Part shown: piece after piece, positions 47,301 to 55,465 of the stretch | Layout of the letters: every line of letters begins with the position of its first letter | How positions within the stretch are numbered: the first letter of the stretch is position 1 | Source: Holothuria scabra | Taxonomy: Eukaryota > Echinodermata > Holothuroidea > Aspidochirotida > Holothuriidae | Direction: 5' to 3' | NCBI GenBank assembly: GCA_037179385.1 | Contig: CM074200.1 | Coordinates: 33,359,884-33,423,883, forward strand | Length of the DNA stretch: 64,000 bases | Translations under genes and position numbers: made by a program | Notes under the pieces: generated by a model | What the model saw: only the letters and a program-made list of their open reading frames with translations | Told to the model about the DNA's origin: nothing | The model's database searches: none

Positions 47301-48911
47301 AAACTCGTATCCCTACACTGTTAGACGCACTGACTCCTCAAGGAGACCCAATCGGAGGGGCGGAAGTGTTTATTGGACATGCGCATAGTTCTATTCGGTG
47401 ATCTGCGTGCATAACTATGGATACATGACAGAAAATTCCATTGTGACCCGATGTCAGCATGCATGCGTGCACTTTAAAAACGAGTTATTAACGCGCAAAA
47501 TACTTTTTCTGTGTAAAGTCCGGAGTAAAAGAGACGCGCACTTCTGCGTGCTGGGAAAATGAACGCAGTGGTTGATTTTTCGTTGAAAGCGCGTAAGAAT
47601 GTAAACGCGTGCATAGATGTGCGCTTGTAAAGATACCATAGAAACTTACCAATCAGTGCGCCAATGAACTTCGAACCAGTCGTTGTGCGTTAATGTTCAA
47701 ATGTTCTTAAGTAAAAAGCTGACAAAGAAGCCTAAAACTGTTTCATGTAAGTGTAATTTATTGAAGATCGGTGCTTGTAAGAATCGCAATGTTTTAAAAT
47801 CACATGTATTGATACCACCGGAAGATAGCAATTTACAATTAGCTTTCAAAACGACTGATCAGTGATCAGCACTTCCGCCCCTCCGATTCGGCCTCCGTGA
47901 GGAGACACCGCGTCATTTTAAGTTTGGTATCTATGTTTATAATATCTTTGTTTACGATACATGAGACTGCCAAAAGTCGAACTCCAGAACTTCACGATTG
48001 CAAGTACGGAGCTCTCACCACTTGTTCATACAGTTGTTTGCATTCACCCTCCGACTAAGTATTATTCTGTGCCAATGCATGTTTCGTGGTTGTCTGAAAC
48101 TTCAAATGGTGCCGGATCCAGGATTCGACAGAAACGGGCAGGTCAGTAGTGGATAAACGAAAAAAATATTGGAGGGCCGCTGAGTACGTAGGACTATCTA
48201 AGCGGAACGCCACCATTATTAGAGCGGAGCGTACAAGAAAATGTTGGCAGAAAAATTCCTCCATGCAGATGGCCGGAAACGGCACTTTCCGAATGAGAAA
48301 AATACGAAAAATGTTGCAATTATTTTTGTTTTTACATGCAATGAATAAATAAAAATGCCTTATTTTGAGACTAGCACTTACAATTGTCACGTAGCTTAAA
48401 AATTAGAAATAGTCGGAAATGGCATTTCTGAGGCTTGTAAGCAGAATCTAAGCAGTCATTATTTTGAACTTTCTGTTTGCAACGTAATGTTTAAATCAAT
48501 GAAAAATGAAAACGTGCAATATGATCAGAAATGTGCCTAACAAACTGCAGGGGTTACTTGGTAAGTCATGGTGTCATTAATCAAATATGACACTTCACAT
48601 GGGTTCATTTAAGTTGGAATAGGGACTAATTATTGTTTGATGAAGTAAAAAAGAATAAACTTTTTGAAGGGAGCCGCCTCCAGCTCCCCCTAAATTCGCC
48701 CAGTATAATAACCACTGTACTTTATATTTCACCAGGTGTATGGAAATGGGGGACTACCGTGGCTGATTTCTTTGTGTGGAGTGAATGGAGTAACGAGCCT
48801 GATGGAGGAACCAGAGAGAACTGTGCAGTTAAACTTCAAAGTGTAGAGCCATGGTACGACATCGAATGTTACCATGTATTTTATTTCATTTGTGAACGAG
48901 ACTTTGTGTGA
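23239..48911 (+). CDS. Secreted C-type lectin with repeated stalk, gene 2 (7 exons, 239 aa model)
   Basis: Predicted secreted lectin, paralogue of gene 1. Model: join(23239-23320, 28064-28144, 32248-32298, 39160-39216, 40683-40733, 45702-45923, 48736-48911), 720 nt, all introns phase 1. Residues 1-27 are a signal peptide (core LLVVVLATC). Residues 28-107 are a Thr/Ser-rich stalk from four short exons, three of them copies of one motif. Residues 108-239 are the CTLD. Lectin marks are NWESASSSCQG, HLVYIQSEGENNFV, WIGLSDADEEG, WKWG, NEPDGG, RENC, WYDIEC and YFICER. EPN is EPD and WND is WYD, so canonical Ca2+/mannose binding is doubtful. The stalk has many Ser/Thr for O-glycosylation. The gene spans 25.7 kb, with introns full of transposons and repeated blocks. 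Exon skipping would keep frame because all stalk exons are symmetric. The distant first exon rests on its match to lectin 1. Confidence 0.8.
23335..23490 (+). mobile_element. SINE body fragment in lectin 2 intron 1
   Basis: Shares GCCAATGAGCCAAAAACTGG, then a GACTTCAAACAATAG block, then GGGCCGTAAAACTCCATCTA and AACTAATT with the SINE family. The tRNA head is missing. It starts only 14 bp after the donor site of exon 1. Confidence 0.65.
23702..23745. repeat. Perfect 21-bp inverted repeat hairpin
   Basis: Arms at 23702-23722 and 23725-23745 are exact complements with a 2-nt loop; the left arm begins GACGGGGAATATGCG. A poly-C run follows at 23757. It may be the core of a small transposon or MITE end. 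Confidence 0.92.
24653..25156. mobile_element. Nested hAT (Charlie/SPIN-like) element with perfect TSD
   Basis: A 504-bp insertion with TSD TTCTACAA at 24645-24652 and 25157-25164. The ends are inverted: AAGGGTTGTCCAACCTGCGG on the left, and GGTTGAACAACCCTG on the right preceded by GTGGCCCACCGCTGCGAA. Terminal GGCCCGC-rich sequence is typical of Charlie/SPIN-type hATs. The relative of the host element at 33713 lacks this insert around 34180, giving an empty site. No transposase is present. Confidence 0.93.
25467..26205. mobile_element. Inner TIR segment of the hAT-like element
   Basis: Opens AGTGGCGTGCGAAGGGG and closes TTGCGTACGCCACTG. The same segment is present in the related element at 34506-35287, so it was inside the element before amplification. 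No TSD was detected. Two ~110-bp modules lie inside. Confidence 0.65.
26463..27767. other. Lectin 2 intron 1, no gene recognised
   Basis: AT-rich intron sequence without clear repeats or open frames of note. Stretches near 27590-27720 repeat an ACCGATAA phrase in both orientations. Confidence 0.45.
27768..27990 (+). mobile_element. tRNA-derived SINE, near-complete copy
   Basis: Head with A-box-like TGGTCAAGTGGTTAGAG and B-box-like GGACCGAGTCC, a body with CCATTGTGCTTGGTGCTCAG and AGGCCTGACGGCTCGACTTG, and a tail GTGCCGTAAAATTCTATCTA followed by AACTAACTAA repeats. It is the reference for the family. It lies 74 bp upstream of lectin 2 exon 2. Confidence 0.85.
28064..28144 (+). CDS. Lectin 2 exon 2: first stalk exon
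   Basis: 81 nt, phase 1 both ends, acceptor TTTTTATTTACAG, donor GTAGGT. It encodes GLCECAEINQGDTEMYSTYK then TLTYSTNG. The DTEMYST phrase is the motif repeated in the three following stalk exons; GLC at its start resembles lectin 1 exon 2. Confidence 0.8.
28301..28354. repeat. Inverted repeat hairpin, 23-bp arms
   Basis: Arms 28301-28323 and 28332-28354 are complementary with one mismatch; they begin TCTAGGAGAGTGACAA. It lies in lectin 2 intron 2. Confidence 0.88.
29057..29216. mobile_element. Small TIR element (CAGGGGCATAACCAG)
   Basis: A 160-bp segment with inverted ends CAGGGGCATAACCAG and CTGGTTACGCCCCTG. The flanking 8-mers TTTTCAAG and GCCTTTCG do not align, so the superfamily (hAT is likely) rests only on the termini. 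Confidence 0.7.
29745..30947. mobile_element. Foldback-type element with palindromic tandem arms
   Basis: Outer termini ACGGAGCTCCTAAAGTGCC and its complement bound a 1203-bp element. The left arm (29745-30005) and right arm (30477-30947) are inverted and each is a tandem array of a ~57-60-bp unit. Every unit holds an imperfect palindrome: ACCATGTCGACTTCC, a spacer with AAGCAAAGG, then ATGTCRACATGGT, separated by ATAAATTATCT-type linkers. The right arm has more units (about seven or eight) than the left. The central 470 bp is unrelated and carries a nested element. No protein is encoded. It lies in lectin 2 intron 2. Confidence 0.88.
30277..30437. mobile_element. MITE nested in the foldback centre
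   Basis: Inverted ends GGCGCGGATCC and GGATCCGCGCC bound about 160 bp. Flanks GCGGCCTA and GGGGCCTA match at 7 of 8 positions, a possible TSD. G-rich and C-rich runs lie just inside the ends, as in the other hAT-like elements. Confidence 0.7.
31265..31640 (+). repeat. Lectin 2 intron block, copy 1
   Basis: Begins GTTGCTCCTTTTGAAAA and continues with a GAGGAGAGCTTAGAGCAGTTTT stretch (written in parts: GAGGAGAGCTTAG, AGCAGTTTT) and a TTTTCCACGTT phrase. The same order occurs at 33340 and 39240. It appears to be intron sequence co-duplicated with stalk exons. Confidence 0.65.
32248..32298 (+). CDS. Lectin 2 exon 3: stalk repeat
   Basis: 51 nt, phase 1 both ends, acceptor TATCAAG, donor GTAAGT. 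It encodes DETEILSTRTTPSYTTR plus split Gly. It parallels exons 4 and 5 in sequence and in the unusual TATCAAG acceptor. Confidence 0.78.
32886..33078. mobile_element. Small hAT-like MITE with long G and C runs
   Basis: Starts CAGGCGCGTATCCAGG and ends GTGGTTACGCCACTG, with 17-base homopolymer runs inside each end. Flanks CCCCAAGA and CCCAAAAA match at 6 of 8. Confidence 0.6.
33181..33236 (+). pseudogene. Possible decayed stalk exon
   Basis: TATCAAGACGA recalls the acceptor and start of exon 4 (TATCAAGACGAATC), but the following bases diverge, a TAG appears in the expected frame, and the donor is lost. It lies just upstream of another copy of the repeated intron block. Weak evidence. Confidence 0.3.
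33340..33705 (+). repeat. Lectin 2 intron block, copy 2
   Basis: Same order as 31265-31640: GTTGCTCCTTTTGAAAAA, GAGGAGAGCTTAGAG, TTTTCCATGTCAC, then CACGAGATCATGGGTACTTCG, which matches CACGAGATTACGCGAATTTCG in copy 3 (39240). Confidence 0.65.
33713..35434. mobile_element. Relative of the 24214 hAT-like element, decayed right end
   Basis: Begins CAGTGGCGTAGCTACTGG and is collinear with 24214-26454, including the CGCGTAGCAGA phrase, the inner TIR pair and the ~110-bp module at 34830. It lacks the 504-bp insert. The right end TAGCTAGGCCAC is mutated and no clean TSD is visible (left flank ACTGTATG). Confidence 0.8.
34506..35287. mobile_element. Inner TIR segment, second copy
   Basis: CAGTGGCGTACGAAGGGGG to CTGCGTATGCCACTG, equivalent to 25467-26205. 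Confidence 0.6.
35985..37080 (+). repeat. Interspersed repeat B, longest copy
   Basis: Contains GTGAAAGAGGAACCATATCT, GATATCAACAAATGAAGTTA, a CTTCCTCACATTCCACA stretch, and ends with GACAACTTTACTTGC. Related copies are at 39800, 45165, 51525 and 53070. No coding capacity or termini are clear; the class is unknown. Confidence 0.7.
37084..38322. mobile_element. hAT-like element, perfect TSD AGCTCTGC
   Basis: A 1239-bp insert beginning CAGTGGCGTAGCCACGGGG and ending CCTGGCTACCCACTG. It is flanked by identical AGCTCTGC (37076-37083 and 38323-38330). It contains one ~110-bp module (38110-38230). The flanking sequence GCACTCTATAACCATCAG resembles 31410 (GCACTCTATAATTATCAG), where no insert is present. 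Confidence 0.92.
39160..39216 (+). CDS. Lectin 2 exon 4: stalk repeat
   Basis: 57 nt, phase 1 both ends. It encodes DESGMYSTRTHTIPRYTTT plus split Gly. It differs from exon 3 by substitutions and a two-codon insertion. The donor is GTAAGT. Confidence 0.8.
39240..39560 (+). repeat. Lectin 2 intron block, copy 3
   Basis: GTTGCTCCTTTTGAAAAAAT to CTAAGTGTGCAAAG, matching 31265 and 33340. It starts 24 bp after the donor of exon 4, which ties the block to the stalk exon as one duplicated unit. Confidence 0.65.
39800..40300 (+). repeat. Interspersed repeat B copy
   Basis: GAGGAACCCATTCTACACAG, TGTCGAGATATCGGTGAACG and GATGTCATATGTGCTTGCC follow the order of the copy at 35985. Confidence 0.65.
40386..40605 (+). 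mobile_element. tRNA-derived SINE copy with intact B box
   Basis: A-box-like TGGTCTAGCGGCAGAAC, exact B box GGTTCGAATCC, then GGCCGGCTGGACTGAAACCA and GGGCCGTAAATTTCTATCTA. It ends 77 bp before lectin 2 exon 5, so its tail lies next to the polypyrimidine tract. Confidence 0.85.
40683..40733 (+). CDS. Lectin 2 exon 5: stalk repeat
   Basis: 51 nt, phase 1 both ends, acceptor CCCTATCAAG, donor GTAAGT. It encodes GEAEMHSTHTTPRHATS plus split Gly. Confidence 0.8.
41100..41845 (+). repeat. Segmental intron duplicate, copy 1
   Basis: AACATGAACATATTACA, then TTTATTTCTATGCTTGA, CGACGCGCCGTAAC and a two-fold ~85-bp unit (41728-41850: TGACTGATGACCATAAACAA, GTAGGTCATCATTAA). The same order recurs at 46130-46740 in the intron after exon 6. 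Confidence 0.75.
41845..42520. mobile_element. hAT-like element, family of 49792
   Basis: The right end CTAGCTGCGCCACCG and left CACTAGCTACGGG are eroded TIRs. The interior GTTCCCTCATATATCAG and CTCTGGAAATGA matches the intact element at 49792-50512. The TSD is not preserved. Confidence 0.65.
42640..42780 (+). repeat. ~110-bp hAT module in duplicated intron
   Basis: Degenerate copy of the module (GTACGCTCCACGCCGAC, GGTGGCCCTCCGCTTAGATA). The paralogous position is 46995-47140. Confidence 0.65.
43011..43210 (+). mobile_element. SINE copy, tail followed by TCTG repeats
   Basis: CACTGTGATTGGTGCTCAGC, AAGCCAGTGAGCCACAAC, GGACATGGCCGGTCCGACTA, then a short (TCTG)n run and AACTAACTAAC. The head is partly deleted. 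Confidence 0.65.
44545..44652. mobile_element. Short MITE-like inverted repeat
   Basis: Termini GGGGCACGTTCCACGAAGAG and its imperfect complement (CTCTTTGTGGAACGGGCCCC), about 35 bp of TIR within 108 bp. The TSD is unclear. Confidence 0.7.
45165..45395 (+). repeat. Interspersed repeat B fragment
   Basis: AAGAGCAGTCCCCTCAAACTT to GGGATGACTGC matches 36195-36455 (AAGAGCAGTTGCCCCAAAAT to GGGATGACTGC). Confidence 0.6.
45702..45923 (+). CDS. Lectin 2 exon 6: N-terminal half of CTLD
   Basis: 222 nt (74 codons), phase 1 both ends, acceptor TTGTTAATTAG, donor AAG|GTAAT as in lectin 1 exon 3. It holds WNEHLYL, NWESASSSCQG and the WIGLSDADEE core. Confidence 0.9.
46130..46740 (+). repeat. Segmental intron duplicate, copy 2
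   Basis: Collinear with 41100-41845 but with three copies of the ~85-bp unit and without the hAT insertion of copy 1. Confidence 0.75.
46880..47140 (+). repeat. Continuation of segmental duplicate, with hAT module
   Basis: TTTCCTTTTCACTGGATTCA, ACGCTTCTGACAGTTGCT, TTCCGCGCCAACTGG and GGTGGCGCTCCGCTTAG match 42530-42770 in order. Confidence 0.7.
47276..47950. mobile_element. Long-TIR MITE, perfect 8-bp TSD TTTACGAT
   Basis: A 675-bp element flanked by identical TTTACGAT (47268-47275 and 47951-47958). Ends CAAAGATATTATAAAC and GTTTATAATATCTTTG open ~100-bp imperfect terminal inverted repeats that include GATACCAAACT and ATCGGAGGGGCGGAAGTG. Its ends differ from the CAGTGGCG family but the 8-bp TSD fits hAT. 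No transposase. It lies in lectin 2 intron 6. Confidence 0.92.
48170..48460 (-). repeat. ~110-bp hAT module, inverted
   Basis: Reads on the minus strand as CGCTCCGCTCTAATAATGG, then GGCGTTCCGCTTAGATAG. A second part at 48405-48450 gives GAAATGCCATTTCC in reverse. It ends about 280 bp before the last lectin 2 exon. Confidence 0.6.
48736..48911 (+). CDS. Lectin 2 exon 7: C-terminal half of CTLD
   Basis: Acceptor TATATTTCACCAG, then 176 nt to TGA. It encodes VWKWGTTVADFFVW, NEPDGG, RENC, PWYDIEC and YFICERDFV. Confidence 0.92.
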
Positions 48912-51524
48912 CTTTGTACAGTTGTATGGAGTCAGTAAAAAACATGCGCTTGGTACCCAATAACATTAGGCCTTCTATCTGTTTTAGAAATGTTCTAGGT
49001 GGTCTGAGAATGAAGAATCAGTTACTTAGAGGACGAATTCAGTCACATCAACCAGGACCGAAGTTACGGTCTCACGATTATAGGGTGGCATATAGCCTAA
49101 GCATTTATTTTAAATTCGAAGTATTTTTTGTGAATTTTTGGGACTAAAAATGGCAACTGTGAAGAAGAAGGGTACGAAATTATCTCTCGGACTACGTTTG
49201 TGCTTGTTCGTGTACTTAAGGTACATAAGCACGCATGACGACCAATAGAAGGAATGTGCGTCTACTCCTTCCTCCTGACATGACTCTGTCATGCATGACT
49301 TCATGAGTGTATCCCTGAAGTTTCAAAAGGAGGAACGATTGATGATCCTGGCAGAGGTCAACCTCCTCTTTAAAAACGTTTTGCTCTTGGAAATGGGATG
49401 ATACGCAAAATGTTATTCATTTGAGAGCATCTTTTTGCACACATGACGACCAAGCCTGGCGAACCAATTTTAGGAAATTTGCATTCAGAGACTTGACGGA
49501 GACTTAACTGAATTCCACATCAAAAAGTCCCCATATAAATATCACGAGACGGTTTGTCTTCCTTAGTGCTTGTAAAAAATCTTTTAACTTCTGCTGCTAT
49601 ATGCGTCTACTTGAGTTGTTTTTAGAACGTATTCTGATATATATGACAGCGTTGACAAACTTCTGAAGCGTGCGGAGCGCACGAAAAGTTTTGGTAATTT
49701 GTACCTGATAACCATTGGAAAGAATACAAGACTGAAATTGATTCTTGGTCGAAAGCCCATCTCACCCTACCTCTACAGGGACATAGCCTAACAGTGGTGC
49801 AGGAGGCAGGGGCGATTGCCCCTACCTCTGAAAATTTTAACAAAAATCGGAAATATGCCATTGTTGACTCCTATCGACTACAGTGTAGTTTTCCCAACTC
49901 TTTTTTCATGAAATTCTAAATTATGTTAAATAAAAGCCCCATATTTGTAATTATTTGTTCCAAAAATGCAAAATTTTTCGACGCGCTTCGCAAAATGCTA
50001 CAGTGCTCCCTCATAAGTCAGTTTTGTAATTTTTCAGAGCTCTGGAAATGACAAAATCGAAAAACTGTCATATGAAGCACCGGATCACTGGCTCCTCTAG
50101 TGCTTTTTCTATAAACTTTCCAGATGTTTTCTTTCATGAAATTCCAACTTTGTTTTTTCAAGATAAGCTCTTGACTTTTAAAATGTAGTCGGAGAGCCTC
50201 AGGTCGCAGGCCTTAGATGACTTGATGTAACAACAGCGATATTTGGTCGCCGTGCAATTTCAGGTTTGCCTAAAGGAAATGAAGATCATTCATTATTCCC
50301 TCCTCCACCCCCACTCCCACACACACTTTTCAAATGCCATTACAGGAAACCCAACATCAAAAATTTTCTGCAATCTTTGCTCCAAATTTTCAGATATTTG
50401 GTTACAAAAATGCAAAAATTGAGTCGGCGCAGGTTACATCTCTATACAGTGGTGTTCACACTTTACAAGAATCAGAAAATTTGGGTCCCCCTTCAGTGTA
50501 GCTACGTCACTGTAGCTTAACCGCCTTTGGGAGAGGTTTGAACTAGATGGATGGAGTTGAGGGCATTTGCACTCGTTCATTACACCTGGAAAAAAGACAT
50601 TGAGGTGCCAACTGTGCAATTGCGAACAAATCATTCCGAATTCTCCCTCTAAAGATAAAACAGCAGGGCCGAAGACTCAAGTGCGCGAGAAGCAAATTTT
50701 TGTGAGAAAAACAGGTGATCCTATATTTGTTCAAAACATACCTCACTGCAAATCCCCGGTAGCCAGAGGATGGTGATGATGTACCTTTAATTTCAGATGC
50801 CTAAGCCCTTAACTCTTCCGTGTAATTTTATTATCTTAATAATGATAATAAGTGAGAATCATGACGAATGCGCCACAAGCTTGACGAAAGGTTGCATTAC
50901 AAACCATATTTTCATGGCAGACGGTGGCATTGGTCAGCCTATGTACACGAACAATTAATATAATCTACCTGAAGCATGATTTACACATATTGACAAATAA
51001 TATATCAATGAGAATGAAGCACATGCGACGATTTTGACAATTTGTGAAGGATTTGAGAAAATGGGGCCTTTGGTGCTAATTTTAATAATAAAACATGGAA
51101 AAGTTGGAAAATGCACACTAGGTCGACAAATGCTCAGTCGGAAAAAACGTTCTAAATTGAGTGTCAGAAAATTCCAACTGGAACTTGAGATTCTCCAAAT
51201 ATCGTCGCTCTGACGATTCTTTTTTGGGGGCTTACCCCACCCCTGGTCTTGCCCTCAATTATCCTATTAAAAGACCGGCTTTGGAGGGTCACGTGCCAAT
51301 AGTATTTCTTCTCAATTGTGATGTTTACCAGGAGTAATCGATTTGGTTCACTTTGAATATGCAGTATTGTGTCCTGAAATACGAAACATACTCGTGAGAG
51401 AATATGAAGAAAATTGTGAGATGCAGTTATTGTTTTAAATAAGTTTAGGCTGCTGCTTTCACCCTTTAAGCTTTTGTGGAGTTTTACATTGAAAGGAGGA
51501 GTGATCATCATGGACCCTTAAAGA
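48912..51524. other. 3' flank of lectin 2 apart from one hAT element
   Basis: Contains the likely 3' UTR of lectin 2, with no convincing AATAAA close to the stop. The hAT element at 49792 lies within. A 115-codon minus-strand frame at 51164-51511 has no recognisable family. No other gene is seen. Confidence 0.45.
49792..50512. mobile_element. hAT-like element, near-perfect TSD
   Basis: Begins CAGTGGTGCAGGAGGC and ends TAGCTACGTCACTG; the flanks TAGCCTAA and TAGCTTAA differ at one of eight bases. 721 bp, non-coding. Interior phrases shared with 41845-42520. Confidence 0.88.
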
Positions 51525-52035
51525 GAAAGTTAAAGCAAAAATTTAATTTTCATATGTCACAGAGGAACCAAATCTGCAAAGTGTAGAAATCTTTCACCAA
51601 ACTGGACCTGTATTTCTCGAGACATCAGTAAATGAAGAATTACTACATTTGTATTCCAAAGTAACTTGAAGGGCAGCAGAGGATATATCACTTTCTCACA
51701 TTGACAAGGAATGTTTTCAGACTTGTGTTGACCTTGCAGTTAATAGGGATAGGACTTCCTGTGGGGGATGCAAAATTTGTGAAATTCTCATGCCACATAT
51801 GCAATCACATTCTGATAATATCATGGGATTGTTGAGGAGAAAATGGTTGTAAAGTTGAAAGAAAAGCATAAGACTGTCCATTATTATGAGGATGTGATGT
51901 CATATGTGCTTGCTTCAAGTTTACTTTTTTGTTGAAAAGTGACAACTTGGTCATATCGGATTCCATTGCAAGTTTCACTAAAATGCTTGAATAAGAACCT
52001 CTACCATATCAGAACTTAAACCTTTCTTTTAAGGT
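51525..52035 (+). repeat. Interspersed repeat B copy
   Basis: CACAGAGGAACCAAATCTGC, TCGAGACATCAGTAAATGAA, GATGTCATATGTGCTTGCTT and CACTAAAATGCTTGAAT keep the order of the other copies. Confidence 0.7.
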
Positions 52036-52844
52036 ACATTAAGTTTTAAATAAGACAGGATAATCGTGTATGTGGGACTGTGGGACAACTAAATTATGAA
52101 AGTTTTACCCCATTAGTACAGTGTCCCCAGTTTCGTATGTTAAAAGTGTAATGAAGCAGAGGGTTGGTAACATCTATGAACAAGGGTGGTTTTCACAAGT
52201 AAAAGCAAATACTCAACGTTTCACCTATATGATTTCTTAAAAAGGAAAAGTTAGAATTTGAAAAACTATTTAAACCTACTTAACGAGCGGCAAAGTATTT
52301 ATGTTGTTAACTACCTTGCGGTAATATTAAGACTCCGGTAACAACTAGTAGATTTTAAATTGTTGAAACACAGGATAAAATTTGTGCATTATGCACTAAG
52401 GAACGATTAAGATGAATTTTAGTATTTATTTTAGCGTGCTGCACAAAGTAATGTTGGTAAATTGTACGTAAAATTGTATGATAGAAGAAATGCAAACATT
52501 TTAAAGGTAGAACAATTACTTCAAATTTACGTTGAGTTTATTTTCGTGAAATAGCGTCTGATAGAGTTTAAGTTTCAGGTTTGGACCTACATTAATTTGA
52601 ACTGTTTTGTATTTTTGTTGTTGATGTTTCCTATTATTTTTTCTTTTCTTATTTTCCTTTTATTTTTGATTAAGCATTTATTTGTTTATTTCAGTAGTGT
52701 TTTTTTTTTTCTCATTTTGTTGTTTGCTGCAATTGGAATTCAACTGCAAACTGGAATTCTTACTGGCTTTTATACCTCTTCACCGAGCATAAAAAGAGAA
52801 TAAACTGGAACTGAACTGAAACTGTTCTAAACGTCGGTTGTTAG

Positions 52845-53045
52845 CTGGATGGATGGGGGTTGACGGCTCAGTTTAAAACCAAATGGTTTAAGTCAGGCCA
52901 GCAAAGGGCCAGCCAAGGTCCTTTTTTCAGTTGTGATTCACTCGCTTGTTTTCCCTACTCCGTCGGTTGTGCCGAGCACAATGCCGGTAGGTTCCGTTTT
53001 TACAGTCGTCAGCTGCTTCTCAGCTAGCAACGCGTACTACAACTA
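52845..53045 (-). mobile_element. SINE copy, reverse
   Basis: In reverse: CATTGTGCTCGGCACAACCG, GGGAAAACAAGCGAGTGAAT, then GGCCTGACTTAAACCATTTG. The tRNA head near 53040 is eroded. Confidence 0.65.
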
Positions 53046-53069
53046 GTTTTTGCCAGTCAGAGCGGTGAA

Positions 53070-53575
53070 ATTTTCATTCAACAAATCGGACATGTATTTC
53101 TTGAGATATCAGCAAATGAAGTTACTAGATTTGTTTTCAAAAGTGAACTTCAGGGCAGCAGAGGTTACATCACTTCCTTAAAATGACAAGGAATGCTTTG
53201 TTTCCCTTTGTTTTTCACACTCTTGTGTTTACCTTGAAGTTAACAGGAATGGGACCTCCTGAGAGGAATGCCAAAGTTTGTAAAGTTTTCATGCCACTTA
53301 TGCAATCACATTCTGATAATATGGAATTGTTGAGGGAAAAATAGGTTATAAAGGTTAAAGAAAAACAAAGGACTGTCCATTAATGTGAGGAAATGAAGTC
53401 ACATTTGCTTGCTTCAAGTTCACTTTTTGTGAAAATGTGGTAACTCTACTTGCTCAATATCTTGAGAACCACACATCAAATTTCAATGCAAACTTCACCA
53501 AAATGAATAGGTACCCCTCTAACATATCAACAGCTGATATGACTCTAAACCCTTCTTTTAGAGCACCTCATACAA
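53070..53575 (+). repeat. Interspersed repeat B copy
   Basis: GATATCAGCAAATGAAGTTA, CACTTCCTTAAAATGACAAG, GACTGTCCATTAATGTGAGG and CACCAAAATGAATAGG follow the family order. Confidence 0.7.
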
Positions 53576-55465
53576 GGCATTCTATGCTGTATCAGCTCTT
53601 TTTTTAAATTTATTTAAAGAAAACAGTGTACTGGACTAAACTATTAATGAGGTTTTGCTATACCTGGAATATTTCTGAATTTAATACTTCAAATTTAAAA
53701 ATTTTGAATGGATTACAAATGCATTTAATACAAATAAAGTTCGAAAATTTGTAGCTTCTGTTACTGGTGTACTGTGCTCCGCTATCTCACCCAGTGTTTG
53801 ATCTAAAGATTTTCCTATTTCTTAATTAAACCCCCTCCCCCTTTTCCATGAGAAAGAATTCAACTTACAGATACAGTATAGGTACCATATTAAACAACGT
53901 TATTCCAGTTTCCAAAGGATATAGAGGACATGAGAAAAATTTTATCCCTTTGTTAGAGCAACCCTGATACCCCCACCCCCACTCCCTGTAGTATCTATCA
54001 AAAACTATCTTGAGACTTAGGTTTTCACACAGAGATCTATGCTAAAACCTCAGGGCATCTATGGGCTTTGCCCCTGGTCCCTTACAAGGGCAACCAATCC
54101 CCTCTCCCTCTTTTCACACACTGGATTTGAAAACCGCCATCTTTGAACTTGTCACACAGTGGCTATTCTGGTGTTTAAGTCATGTCACAAATCGTCTCTC
54201 CCTCTCTGAAACACTCTGGTGATACACTCGTCCATAGCTTTAAGTGCAGTGAGGGGGCAGGGACCAAAAATATCTTGGGTACGTCTGACAATAATGTTTT
54301 AAAATAATTTCAGTTGTAGCAGCTGTGTATAAAAGAGAGCCTGCTGTCACTTATGAGTTGCTGGTTTCTATTTTCACCATTGTGAGGAAGGTGAAGGCAT
54401 CTCCAAAATAACTAGCTGATTATCACCCACTCTTCATGGAAACACTGGGAGGAGACTTTAGTGTGAATTCTATATGACTAGTGTTACCATATTTATTTTC
54501 TAGAAAGGAGGACAGGGATCGCAAACCTGGGATATGGTGGATATTCCCCTCCCCTTTGGGGAATTTTTCCAGTTTTCAAGGGTGACCATACTCAAATAAG
54601 GATACTACACCTGCTGTCACTTTTTCTAATCAGAGAAATTTTCTAACAACTGGTTTAATCCAAGCTGGGAAGTATAGAAAGCTACAACATTACACCCATC
54701 CCTCTAAATGAATTCTGAGTGAGTACATCTATGGCATAGAACAAGTTGTTCTGAACAACTGCTCAAATGATATCCCAAGGTTAAGATCCATCTCTCACTC
54801 CCCACTGTTTCATGATGACCAGTACACAATCACTCCTTCCAAACTCTCCCTGGCTTTGCTCAATCTTTTAGTTTACATTACTTTATTTATCGCTTAGAAC
54901 ATCCTTTGCCAAAGAAGCAAATACTTTGTCACAATGTTCATTGATCTTCTAAACTTTGTCTGTACCCTACACAGCACCTAACAACTCAGAAAGGTAAAGC
55001 AGTAGAAAGAGACAAATTCATTGCAATTTGTAGACCAATCTTTCTCCAATTTGGAAACAGGAATCATATTGCACAAGATACTGTTTAAATACCTTTGAAA
55101 GATTACAAGTTTTGTCTTAGAATTATTCTTCAAAGGAGATGAACATAATGACTGAAAAGAGAGATTTTCTACAGTAAGACCAGTGGGAAAAATACGGCAT
55201 TTTTTTATCGTTTTGACTGAGGGGGCTGCATTTCTAATATTTGTTGGTGAGAGCTCCCATTTCTTCAAACAATGACTTGTAGCAAGTCTATTTTAGCTTA
55301 TGCTTACTTGTGACTGAGATCTATTTGTCTCTTTAAGTTTGTTCCAATTTTTTTGATATGACCATTTTTTGCACCAGTTGGGTGAAGAATTGTTTCTTTT
55401 TCGGTCTGGTTTCTTAAATTTCATTACATTCATCTCCTTTAACTTCTGCATAACACTTTCATACC
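53576..55465. other. 3' flank of archaemetzincin gene
   Basis: AT-rich with scattered C-rich stretches. A minus-strand AATAAA (TTTATT at 54882-54887) lies 580 bp beyond the AMZ stop and could end its 3' UTR. Minus-strand open frames at 54978-55268 and 55293-55493 follow the stop in other frames and show no domain, so I leave them as UTR. Confidence 0.45.

Noticed and set aside
51164..51511. 115-codon minus-strand open frame
   Set aside because: No family motif, splice partner or codon bias seen; probably chance.
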